DNA from: Przewalskia tangutica
Taxonomy: Eukaryota > Streptophyta > Magnoliopsida > Solanales > Solanaceae
Assembly (NCBI GenBank): GCA_029844215.1
Contig: CM056723.1
Location: 1,014,980 to 1,078,979 of the forward strand
DNA: 64,000 nt
Reading direction: 5' to 3'
Below the pieces are notes generated by a model. The model did not search any database and was not told the origin of the DNA. It worked only from the letters and a program-made list of their open reading frames with translations. Below are positions 1 to 9,544 of the stretch, one piece after another. Position 1 is the first letter of the stretch; each line of letters begins with the position of its first letter. The translations under genes were made by a program, and so were the position numbers.

Positions 1-527
1 GAAATTTGTGATCTAAAATAAGTCATATATATTTGTGTGGCTTAAATCATTTCATTAAGGGTAAAAGAAGAAGTTTTAAGTTAAATTATTTCTAAATATA
101 TAAATATATCATTATTTTTGGGACATACTAAAAAGAAAAGTGTATTACATAAATTAAGACAAATGAAGTAGTAAACTAAATTCACATAAGTAATGTTGTT
201 TACGTGACTCACATAATAAAATTTCTTGTGACATTCCACTAATAATATAATACCCACCCTCCAACACACCCCCGCCCCACCACCCTCACACCCCTAGGCT
301 TCCATGCAATGCAACCCAATAGTATATACAAATGCTTTAGGACAATATTTTTTGCTTACTTACTAAACAAGAAAAAAAAAAAATCTAGAAAAACATTTTC
401 TGTACCTAACAAACACACCCTTTATGTTAACTTAAAGTAAAGCTCAAAGAGTACCGTAGATGGACCACTTGGTTTTTAGTACCAGTCCCTTCAAGTTTTG
501 GTATAAGATAGATACCTCTGCCAAATT
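1..527. other. AT-rich intergenic DNA, no gene seen
   Basis: I find no coding signal. The only open frame is a short AT-rich one without family resemblance. There are polypyrimidine and poly(A) tracts but no clear element boundaries. Confidence 0.5.
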
Positions 528-724
528 CAGGCCGTCTTTGGACCCGTGCGAGGTGTGCTACCGCACAGGGTCCCCGAAAAACGAAAAAATTTAAATTTCT
601 TTTTTCATTTTTTATTAAGTAGTATTAGCTTACTGTAAAAACACATAATTCGCAGGTTTAGTCCAATTAAGAGTCCACTTTTACGAATTAAAACAGGACC
701 CCCAAAATATTTGAGACGGCCCTG
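528..724. mobile_element. Decayed hAT-type MITE
   Basis: The left end reads CAGGCCGTCTTTGG and the right end, read on the other strand, CAGGGCCGTCTCAAA, giving imperfect terminal inverted repeats of hAT type. The flanking 8-mers gccaaatt (520-527) and accaaact (725-732) agree at 6 of 8 positions, as expected for an old 8-bp target-site duplication. The 197-bp body is AT-rich and non-coding. Confidence 0.6.
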
Positions 725-1101
725 ACCAAACTACATGTACAGCATGACAGTGGCTACGTAGAATTTTGCATAGACAGTATTGACCTGTTATCATATTCGA
801 GTTCTGGGTCTGATGGATTAAATAATTTACTTTCCTAAGTATTTGCATGCCCAATTAATACAGTAATAATTTCTCTTTACAACTTGTGTTCTGGTCTTTT
901 TCCCTCTCAACCTAACATGAAGTGACACTGGAAATAAAAATCTCAAGGGACATTAAAGTAGAGTGCTTATCTATTATTCACGGTAATTAATACTTTAGTA
1001 TAATTATGTAAAGTAGAGATTCTTATTCCATTAGAATTAGAATTACTGAGATCAGAAGTGTTCAGTTTTTTATAAATATAAAGGACTAAAGTGTGTATTG
1101 T

Positions 1102-1259
1102 AAGGACAATTTTGACAAGTGAGGCTAGCTCTAGTGGTTGAGCATTTCCATTATAGATAGGGTGAAGATTGGAGTCACACTAGAGAGGATAAGTGGGAAT
1201 ACTATTGCTCCACCTCATGGGGTGGGGTGTAAAAGAAAAAAGAAAAAAAGGACAATTTT
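1102..1259 (+). mobile_element. SINE (tRNA-like head, A-rich tail)
   Basis: A 134-bp body (1114-1247) starts with a tRNA-like A-box region (tagctctagtggttgagc) and has a weak B-box-like stretch (gattggagtcac). It ends in an A/G-rich tail. It is flanked by a perfect 12-bp direct repeat, aaggacaatttt, at 1102-1113 and 1248-1259, which marks insertion by target-primed reverse transcription. It differs from the TS/SolS copies elsewhere in the window and is short like an Au-type SINE, but I cannot assign the family from sequence alone. Confidence 0.7.
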
Positions 1260-2155
1260 AGATTAACCCCCAATCCCAAACATAAGGACTATTTTTGTCA
1301 TTTTCTCGAAACCTCAACGTATGAGAATTTCATTTTTATTGTGTACTTATCTGGTATAATAATATAACCATATGGTTTTCATAGTGAATATGTTCCACTT
1401 ACTCAAAAGACGTTGGCATATGCATATATCTGTTGAACCTCCTATATTTGTGTTTATCTTTGTTCTCCTCTATACCGTGTGATTGATTGTATGCTTTTTA
1501 TCTCTCGTTTGTTACAGCAACTACTCCATTTATTTAATTTTATGTGACATTTTCCTTTTTAATCCGTTCTAAAAGGAATGATACAATTATATATGTTTGT
1601 TCTAAAAGGAATGAGACAATTCTATATTTCAAAACTATTTCCTTTTCTTTCTTAGCTTAGCCAAATACCGCTACATAAAGTGTGACTAGAAGATAATCAA
1701 GTATAAAGGCGCACTTGCATGTACCATCAAACATTTTAGCCTCTCCTCCCTAAGTCAACAGAAAATTGCAGCTATGCCAGTTGGTTCATGATGAATGAGA
1801 TTTTAACACTTAGTAAAAGTTAAAAGTCATTTGTGTTTGAACGTAAATTTTACTTGAAAAATATTGACGTTTTACGAGAGAACACTATTATTTCACTTGA
1901 AATGCTCCTCAGACAAGTTTTCTAATGTTTCACGAGCACTGAAACTGAGTACTATTTGCACTTGTAACCAAAATTCAGCATGCAATAATAACTTCAGTAT
2001 TAATAGCCAAAACTAATGCATATTAAGCAACCGCAAATGGATTGGACAATATATCAATAACCGTAATAACTACCCTTACAAAATCAGGTCAGAAATACAA
2101 TATGAAAGCATAATATATAGTAGCAACAACAATTAGGAAGAAAGCTTTTCAGCAT
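1260..2155. other. Intergenic, 3' flank of the FAF gene
   Basis: No gene is seen. Around 1520-1640 there is a 'ctccatttatttaattttatgtgac' type stretch with an internal near-repeat (tctaaaaggaatga, twice), which looks like part of a degraded MITE. The 3' UTR of the FAF gene should lie just below 2156. Confidence 0.4.
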
Positions 2156-2968
2156 TTAGGAAATGGCCACCCAAAATGGCTCCCAATTTGGTATCCCTTT
2201 GATCCTATTTCCATTTTCCTTGCACTTGCTTGGTCTTATATACTCTCCAACCCCATTTTCACTTACTAATTTTATGCTACCATCATCACTTTCATCAACA
2301 TTTTCATGTTCATTGTCTCGCGTTTCAGTTTCAGTTTCAATATTATTAAACAAAGAAAGCCTAAGCCTCCCGTCAGCACGTTCTGTTTTGAAGTAAGACT
2401 TGCGGGCACTTATGGTTGTGGCTTTCAAGATTAAACGACCACCTTCACGATGAGGCCTCACTTGAACACCATTTGTTCGACTAATTGAAGTCAGAGGAGG
2501 AGGAAAACTAGCTATCGGGTTATGTTTTTTTCCAATTTCTCTACATTTTGATCGCCGAGCTAGATTAGAAAAATTCTCACTTTCTGATATGAAAAACGAG
2601 TGTTCCTCTATGCTTTCGCTAATGTCACTGCCTGTTTCGCTCCCTAAGCTCTCAGTACACATCTCCAAGCTTTTGATACTGAGGGTGTTAGAAGAGCGCT
2701 TCACCAGAGGGTGAATGTACACATCTTTTTCGACATAATCTTTTTTCGGGTTAGAAAGATCTTGTATGAAACTCCATCCACCAATTTCAGCATTTCCAAC
2801 TTCTTCATTAATCTCATCTGCTTCTGCTTTTTTCGAAGACGTATTAGAATTAAAGTGGGAAAAGGTTAATCTAGGAGGACACAATTTGTTTATTAGAACA
2901 TGTTGTTCAAGTAATTGTGGCTCCATGCAAGATTGCAACCCCTGACAGAGAATTGAGGTTGAGCCCAT
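2156..2968 (-). CDS. FAF: FANTASTIC FOUR (FAF) family protein
   Basis: This is an intronless 270-aa protein. The central FAF domain (about residues 155-205) is clear: FPPPLTSISR, then VQVRPHREGGRLILKA, then KTERADGRLRLSL. The extreme C-terminus, NWEPFWVAIS, is the other FAF hallmark. Between them lies an acidic stretch (ETETETRDNEHENVDESDDG), also usual in the family. In Arabidopsis, FAF proteins modulate shoot-meristem size by repressing WUSCHEL; that role is known from the family and only inferred here. I start at the ATG at 2968 (MGSTSILCQ); an upstream in-frame TTG would add six residues but is not a plausible start. A TATA element lies about 80 bp upstream of the ATG. The gene is isolated, with no nearby partner. 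I cannot tell which of FAF1-4 it matches. Confidence 0.93.
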   Translation of the reverse strand: MGSTSILCQGLQSCMEPQLLEQHVLINKLCPPRLTFSHFNSNTSSKKAEADEINEEVGNAEIGGWSFIQDLSNPKKDYVEKDVYIHPLVKRSSNTLSIKSLEMCTESLGSETGSDISESIEEHSFFISESENFSNLARRSKCREIGKKHNPIASFPPPLTSISRTNGVQVRPHREGGRLILKATTISARKSYFKTERADGRLRLSLFNNIETETETRDNEHENVDESDDGSIKLVSENGVGEYIRPSKCKENGNRIKGIPNWEPFWVAIS

Positions 2969-3043
2969 GTTGTTGTTTTTGAACAATACTATGTAACAGA
3001 GGATTTTGCTCCACTACTGAATTGAAGTGTGAAATATTTTGGG

Positions 3044-3054
3044 TATTTATAAAA
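3044..3054 (-). promoter_or_regulatory. TATA box of the FAF gene
   Basis: On the minus strand this reads TTTATAAATA, about 80 bp upstream of the FAF start codon, which leaves room for a short 5' UTR of about 50 nt. It is the only good TATA match close to the ATG. Position and sequence support it, but the transcription start is not shown. Confidence 0.6.
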
Positions 3055-3059
3055 TCCGC

Positions 3060-5651
3060 ATGTTAGGGATTGTACGATTTATAAATGACCTTAGTGATGT
3101 TAAAAAAGCAATAGGGAAAGAATAGAGTATTTGCTCTAGAGTAATTGAAGGTAAGAATAAGTAATAAGAGGAAGACCCAAATAGAGAAAGAATGAAAGAG
3201 AAGTGAAAGGGCAAGGGTTGAATTTATTGGACCAAAAAGTAGTAAGCAGCTTGAGCATTGGTCAGGTATAGTCAAGTGGTCCTAAAAACATATTCATTCC
3301 ATTCTATGTTTTGATTCGATAGAAGATTTTAAAAAAGAAAGAAAGATTTTTATATGTGCGATATTGAATATGAAATATGTTATTAAGGGTGAAATAGAAA
3401 ATTTAAAGTTAATTTCTTCCGCACATAATGTGTCATTCTGTTGAAAACGAACAGATAAAAAAAATAAAGCCATATAAAATGAAATAGGAGTAATTAAATT
3501 GTGGTTATGAGTTCCAAATTCCAATTATAATAGTGTCAGATCATGATTTTCCTTTTGGATTGTCTGTACTAACTATGAAAAAGCAAACAAAAAATAAAAG
3601 TTGGCTAGAGTTGTGAGGGAGGGCGATAGGATGACCTAGTTGCAAAGAGGAGGAGCACAACATTTGATGCAACTAGAATTATTTAAGCTTTTCATTTAAG
3701 TTATATACTTTGATATAGAAAATTTTAAAATAATCAATTCATTTTAACGGGCTATAGTAAGTTATTTCTTTATTTTTTAGGTTGCGATATCAAATTTGTT
3801 ATGAAAGTTTAGACGTTATTGTAATTCAACTTCATCGGAAGATGTTGAATTTTTATTTTTATAATAACAGTGCACAAAGGATTTGGTTGAATTTAATAAT
3901 AAGTCGAAAATAGTGGAATGCAAGAATAATTCGAAATAGAATTATTAGGTAGAAAACATAGATATTGGCTCTTTACTAGTGGCCGAGCTAGAGTAAGGTT
4001 AAGGATTTGGTTGAATTTAATAATTTTGGTTCAAATTTATATTTTTTTTATTGAACGTGTGTAAATTATTAATTTAGAACTCAATAATTAAAAAAAAACA
4101 GAATCTCAAATTTATAAATTTTAAAACGTAGGTCTAAAATCGGATTGGTTAGATTAGAAATTGGTCTAAAAGAGAGTGAATTTTCTTTTTCTGTCACTCC
4201 ATAGTGAGCCAACAAAATGTCCCAAAACAAAGAATTTCTTAATAGTTTGTGTTTTTAAGAGTTTAAGTGTTAGGTATTACCGGTGTAAAAATTATTTATG
4301 CAATTAATTAAGTTATTTGAAAGATAATTATTGATAGCTCTATTTAACCGTAAATAACACAGATTTCTTCTTTCCAATAATTCAAGAATTGGTAAATCCT
4401 CCAACATTCTTTCTGCCTCTTATAGCCTATCAAGTTAGAAAATCAAACCACTATTTTCATGAACATTTTTTCCCTTCAATTTCTCCTCCTTTTCTTTTAT
4501 TTGATTAGAAAGCTTTCATTCAAGCTTCTTGTTTATCAGATTTAAGAATCCACACAACAGTTCTCTCAAGTATCTCATAATGTTGTCGAATGACTTTTAA
4601 ACTAATCGAAACATATGATGACCTCTCCACCAGAATTAGATATTTAATATTTTCTTAAGAGACGTGAAATAACCAAACATGAAAAGTAAAAGGGATCGGA
4701 AGAAGTATATACAATTCGATATAAGATCAGTAACTATCCTTCGGCAAGGCGTATATTTTCTCCTGTCTTTGCCCCTTTTTCCTACAAAATTACTTACAAA
4801 ATAAACCATAATCAATTAAACTTCTTTTGGTTTTTTTCCTTCTCCTATTTTTCTTTTTTCCCTTTTCATTTTCTGGTTTTTTGTTTTTAAGCAGTTTCAC
4901 ACATGCCAAAACAACATTATTTGTGCCTTGGTTGGGGCATAGAGAAACAAAGCCAACATAAATTGCTATTTGGTTGAAGCTTCCTATTGGTCCATTATTA
5001 ATGATATAAGAAACGTGCAACAGCTCCTAGATAACCAACACTTGTCAACAAGACCATTATGATTGTGATTAAGATTTTATAAAAAGTTCGTACGTTCTTT
5101 AGAACAAAAGATGATTACACTAATAATGCGTTATCTGTTGGCTCATTAATATGCAGTATTTAACCAGTAAGAAGCATCCAACTTTTTTTATTTCGCATCA
5201 GTGTTCATTTCTTATTTTCCTTAACCTTTTTGTCCAGTACACTGTACCTATTCTAGTCAGTCCTTAATCTAGAAGTTTCCCATCACAAGCGCACTAATCT
5301 TTTTAGAGGCGAATTCACAATTTAAATTCGCGAATATTACATGAAATCATACATACTATTCTTTCGAAAGTTCAAACTTAGTATTGATTTTTTTTTAAAA
5401 GGAATACAATCATATATACGTATATATACATGATTTCAGTCGAAAGCAAATCTGCACCCACACTCAGTATGGCATACATAAATTCATCTATATTTCGTTT
5501 GTGCTAGTGTTTACTACTATTAGTTAGATCAAGTGGAACATTACGTGTACTATCATTGCTTTTACAATATTGACCTTGAACCATCTAATAGCAAAAAGGA
5601 AAAGAGGAAGTAGACATAGCAATATGATAATGAGGACTTGGATAGTAATTA
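3060..5651. other. FAF upstream region, no gene seen
   Basis: This AT-rich region has no open frame with family resemblance. It includes a short near-repeat (aaggatttggttgaatttaataa at about 3876 and 4000), poly-T/poly-A tracts and a short alternating AT run near 5415-5430. It presumably holds the FAF promoter, but I recognise no specific operator or element end. Confidence 0.4.
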
Positions 5652-5868
5652 TATTAAGAGTCTCACATCGGATATGGAATGAAAACATGAACTACTTATA
5701 TGGAATTGAACAATCCTCACCTTACAAGCTAGTTTTTGGGGTTGAATTAGGCCCAAGATCCATTATTTATATGGTATCAGAGTCAGGTTCATTCTAATTC
5801 TTTGTTCACTGATGTTGTGCCTCAAATTATATTATTCACGCTCCAGTTAACAAGGTTTAGGCGTGCGG

Positions 5869-7086
5869 CAGGGGCGGACTAACGAAATAATTATAGGGTG
5901 GACCGACTAAAATAAAAATAAAAAATATTTAGCGCTCAAATAACTATATTACAATAGCAATTTACGTTCTTTCTAATCACGAAAGTCATTGATAATAGCA
6001 TTTATGTCAAAGTCATTGACAATTTCTCTTTCAATATACAATAGCAAAGTATTTGTAAGATAATCATTTGACATTTTGTTGCGGAGTCGACTCTTCACAA
6101 TTTTTGTAGCTGAAAATGCACGTTCATTTATTGCAGTGGAAATCGGGAGCGTAAGCACAAGAGAAACCAATCTGAATATCAACGGATAGATTTTCGATCT
6201 TCCAGTATCTACCATCCACTTACACAACATAATAATACTTGAAAGAGAATTCAACTCCTTATCATCAAATACTTCAACTCCAATGTGTCTTAACTCTATT
6301 GTCAACAATTGTTCCAATTCTAGCTCTGTAAAATCCCCTGGATAATATTTTTTTGCTAGCTCATAAATTCGCTCAACATCAAATGAAACATATTTCTCTC
6401 TTGGATCAAATGAAACATATTCCCAAATTTGAGCTCGCTCAGCGGGATCATAATTAATAGAATTGACACTAAGCTCTCTCGGCCTAGCGCGCTTTGAAGT
6501 TTCTCGTTCACTTGGAACCCCGACATTTGTAACATGTTCATTTACCACAGTTGCATCATTTTCCAAAGGTTTAGTGGGTTCTTTTGTTTTAAAGCACGAA
6601 CTAATCTTTTTTTTGTGGTTTTGACATTTGTATAATATTCTCAAATCTGACAATAAAAATCAAACATTTAAAATAACCAATCGCCTAACTAAAATTGAAT
6701 TGGGACCACAATATTACTATCATAAATTAAATATTTCTAACAATTTATCAAACCCAATCAATAAAAGAATTGGTTTTAAATTAATTATTTCCCTAATTTT
6801 CAATCATAATTAACAATTCAAATTAAACCCAAAAATTCTATTTACAAACCTTCAAATAACATAATAAAATAATAGAGAAAATACTACACACCTGGAGAAA
6901 GCTTTCGTTGTCGTTCTACTTGTTGTCGCTGGAAATTGCAATTCTTCACTCACGCACGTGGTTTAGAGTAGTGACTTCGTAATTTTTCAATAGGTTAAAT
7001 CTTTTTTTTTTGGAAAGGCAGTGGGTCAATACTAGTAGTCAATTTTAGTGGGCCAGGACCCAGGCCCAAGATATGGTCCGCCCCCG
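5869..7086 (-). mobile_element. Internally deleted hAT transposon
   Basis: The element is 1,218 bp. Its termini are CAGGGGCGGACT (left) and, on the opposite strand, CGGGGGCGGACC (right), a 12-bp inverted repeat with two mismatches. It is bounded by a perfect 8-bp target-site duplication, gcgtgcgg, at 5861-5868 and 7087-7094. It carries one shortened transposase frame on the minus strand. The termini and TSD length fit hAT; the coding remnant fits the plant zinc-finger-MYM-type-1-like hAT transposases. Confidence 0.93.
5973..6627 (-). pseudogene. hAT transposase, middle deleted (ZMYM1-like)
   Basis: The protein keeps the two ends of a ZMYM1-like hAT transposase and lacks the middle. The N-terminal part holds ERETSKRARPRELS and YDPAERAQIWEY, which normally precede the TTF-type zinc finger. 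It then jumps straight to the C-terminal part with ELEQLLTIELRH and the hAT dimerisation region INERAFSATKIVKSRLRNKM. Intact relatives are several hundred residues longer, so the RNase H-like catalytic core is gone. The natural ATG at 6627 (MSKPQKK) is out of frame with the rest across an A8 run at 6607-6614, so a frameshift is also present. It cannot be an active transposase but could bind element ends. Confidence 0.85.
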
Positions 7087-7149
7087 GCGTGCGGTTTAAC
7101 AAGAGTCCCACATCGAATATGGAATGAGAACATGAACTACTTATATGGA

Positions 7150-8429
7150 TAAATTCTTTTAGAACAATAATTTCACGCTTGATTTTGTTATATGATAAAA
7201 GGTGCTGCTTGTTTAGAGAGAGATATTGCCAGATTTGAAAATGATGTTACCTCAATAACTTGGTAGGTTTGGATTAAAGTTAAATATATATATATATCCC
7301 TAGTAAAAATAAAGGAAGAGAATTCAAAAGGAGGGGTGGAGAAATTAAACTGCAACAAAACAAGGTAAAAATTGTTAACTTGATTCTTACCAATATATAT
7401 TCACCTTGTTAACTTGATTCTTACCACATTATCATCCATTCTACTTTTCTTGCTTGAAAGATCATCATATTCTTATAATAGAAAGGATGGAGAAAGAAAA
7501 ATAGTACTAGTAAGAAACAAAAAATAAATGGCAAACATAAAATAATTAAATCACAGTTTCTTCAACCTAAACGACAACAACATAGCCTGCTGATAAGAAT
7601 GTCCCCACCCCCCAAATAAACTGATCATAATCTACTCTTTCAGTCTTTGCTACTGATTCCTTTTGTTTTGTTGTAAGATCGCCCAACTAGCTTAATATAG
7701 TGCATTGCTTACTGCTTAGTATACTTTCCTAAGAGCCTCCCTCGATCAATATTATTACTCTCTATTTCATTTTATATGACGGACACATTCTTTGTGATGC
7801 AGGTGTTTTACTACGGACAAAACACATTATGTAACAAAGTTTGGTTACAATAATAACCATTTACATATGGCAGCAATAGACTTACTTCCCTTTCTGTACC
7901 TTCCCTGTCGTTCATTTCACATATGCAGAATTTGAGCATAGTATTCAGTCAAATTTTTGTCCAATAGAAGTTTACTGATATACACTTTATAATGACAAGA
8001 TCTACATCACCAGATAAAAACTTATCCACACCTGGGGTATACACCCAATGTAGTTAATCTAACCATAGAAGACAAACTAAAGTTTATTAGGAATTATTTT
8101 AAATAAAGTTCAAAAAGGCAGTAAATACTAATTAACCTAAAAAGAAGTAAAAGCATACTAGTTATCACATGTGGGTTGCCACCAACCTCTTCTTCCTTTA
8201 ATTTCCTTAACGTCTTCGATCTCTTTCTTTAATTCCTATACTTCTTCTTCATGGTAATCTTTCATAAAAGATGATGGTGTTTTGTTAGTTAATCTTTAGA
8301 TGTGTGATATGAAGGGTATATAAACTATAAAGGTAAGTTATTAATTTTTTAATAAGATTAAGATAGTCATATATTTTTTTAAAGTTATGGCAAGTATTGT
8401 TTGAGAGTAGGAGGAATCTTTGTTTAACG
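7150..8429. other. Intergenic, no gene seen
   Basis: This AT-rich sequence shows no convincing coding frame. It contains a (TA)n tract near 7287 and a duplicated phrase, 'gttaacttgattcttacca', at about 7373 and 7408. It probably contains degraded repeats, but I cannot place boundaries. Confidence 0.4.
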
Positions 8430-8665
8430 TGAAACCCGCAGCCGCTATCCGAAGGTGCGCACTGGGTAAACCACGGACTGACGTAATAGCCTGCAAACCC
8501 CGTCAGCCAGTTAAATCACACTTGGCAAGTCAGGTGTGACAGGCTCCCCCAAGAGGCGAAGACAGGTAAGGTGTTACCTTGAGATTTCGAACTTGTGACC
8601 AAACTCTCCACACCACCCAATAAGGATACCCTCTGCCTTCAAGACCAACTGGTCTAGGACCCAAG
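8430..8665 (-). mobile_element. Probable SINE, second family
   Basis: Read on the minus strand, the block starts with a tRNA-like region, TAGACCAGTTGGTCTTGAAG (A-box-like). About 50 bp later comes CACAAGTTCGAAATCTC, close to a B box. A GC-rich body follows, which is out of place in the AT-rich surroundings. The spacing and boxes fit a tRNA-derived SINE. I see no clear target-site duplication, so the ends are approximate and the family assignment is tentative. Confidence 0.55.
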
Positions 8666-8921
8666 AGTGTAGGAGGAATCTCATCTTACATGGTGAGAGG
8701 TTAAAAACAAATTGGCTGAAAAAGTTAGTTGACTTGCAATGACAAAATACTAGAAGGGGATATTAAAATAAAATCTCGAAGTTGAGGTTGAGCAATATGA
8801 ATATTCAAAGAAGTTTGTAATCTACATAAGCAAAGATAGTTGCAGATGGTAGCAATTATGTTGTTTGTTGTTAATAGTTGTGATTTGCAATATTGTTAAA
8901 TTATTTAATTTTTATTTTATG

Positions 8922-9080
8922 AAGGGGCCTTAGAGTAACTGGTAAAATTGTCGTCATGAGTTCAAGTCGTGGAAACAACCTCTTACAGAAATGTGAGGTA
9001 ACACTGCGTACAATAAACCCTTGTGGTCCGGCCCTTACCCGGACCCCGCGCATAGCGGGAGCTTAGTGATTGTAGTTAAA
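8922..9080 (+). mobile_element. TS/SolS-type SINE
   Basis: This contains the diagnostic segments of the Solanaceae TS/SolS SINE: an A-box region 'ggccttagagtaactggtaa', then 'ggaaacaacctcttacagaa', and the 3' block 'cttgtggtccggccctt' and 'ccccgcgcatagcgggagc'. Two further copies, in opposite orientation, lie at 16.6 and 49.9 kb and share these blocks. This copy has lost part of the B-box side and has no clear TSD, so it is probably older. Confidence 0.85.
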
Positions 9081-9544
9081 TAAAGTGACACATGTCATTT
9101 GTTTATTGATCGAGTGTGAACACCCGGTGCGGGTAAGTTTTTACCACCAACTCAGCACCTCCATTCAACAGGTAGAGAAGTAAATTTGGTATATTTCGGC
9201 TAATTCCAACTTACGGAATTATAGCTAAACTATAATCTAGTTGTTTGAAGATAATAGTTACAACCCAAGATTAGGAACCAAAGTCACCGTTGTTGGATGA
9301 CACAAATGGAACTCAAGAACCAATTACACCATCTGTAGCTTCATTGAGTAGGTTCTGTGGTATATACCTTTCTTAGCTCGCACACGTTTCTGAACCTCCC
9401 TAAAATTCACATAAAAGACGCGAACAGCTTCCTGGGTGTTCTCCCCATCTAAGTACTTCGATGTTGATAAGCTTCCAAGAACTTCCCGTAACTTTAATTG
9501 ATATACATGAAAAGCAGTAGAACAAGGTTTGAAAACACACAGGT

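Larger units (their letters stand above)
5652..7149 (+). mobile_element. TRIM-like LTR element split by a hAT insertion
   Basis: Two copies of one sequence flank the block: left about 5652-5770 and right 7095-7149. They share 'agtc(t/c)cacatcg(g/a)atatggaatga' and 'acatgaactacttatatgga'. Directly after the left copy, at 5772-5782, is TGGTATCAGAG, the initiator-tRNA-Met primer-binding site typical of plant LTR elements. The inner region is only about 90 bp once the hAT insertion is removed and codes for nothing, which fits a TRIM. The right LTR is cut off after about 55 bp. The hAT copy lies at the polypurine-tract position, just before the right LTR. Confidence 0.75.

Noticed and set aside
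2163..2396. Plus-strand open frame of 77 codons
   Set aside because: It is the antisense shadow of the FAF coding region, which has a clear family match on the other strand.
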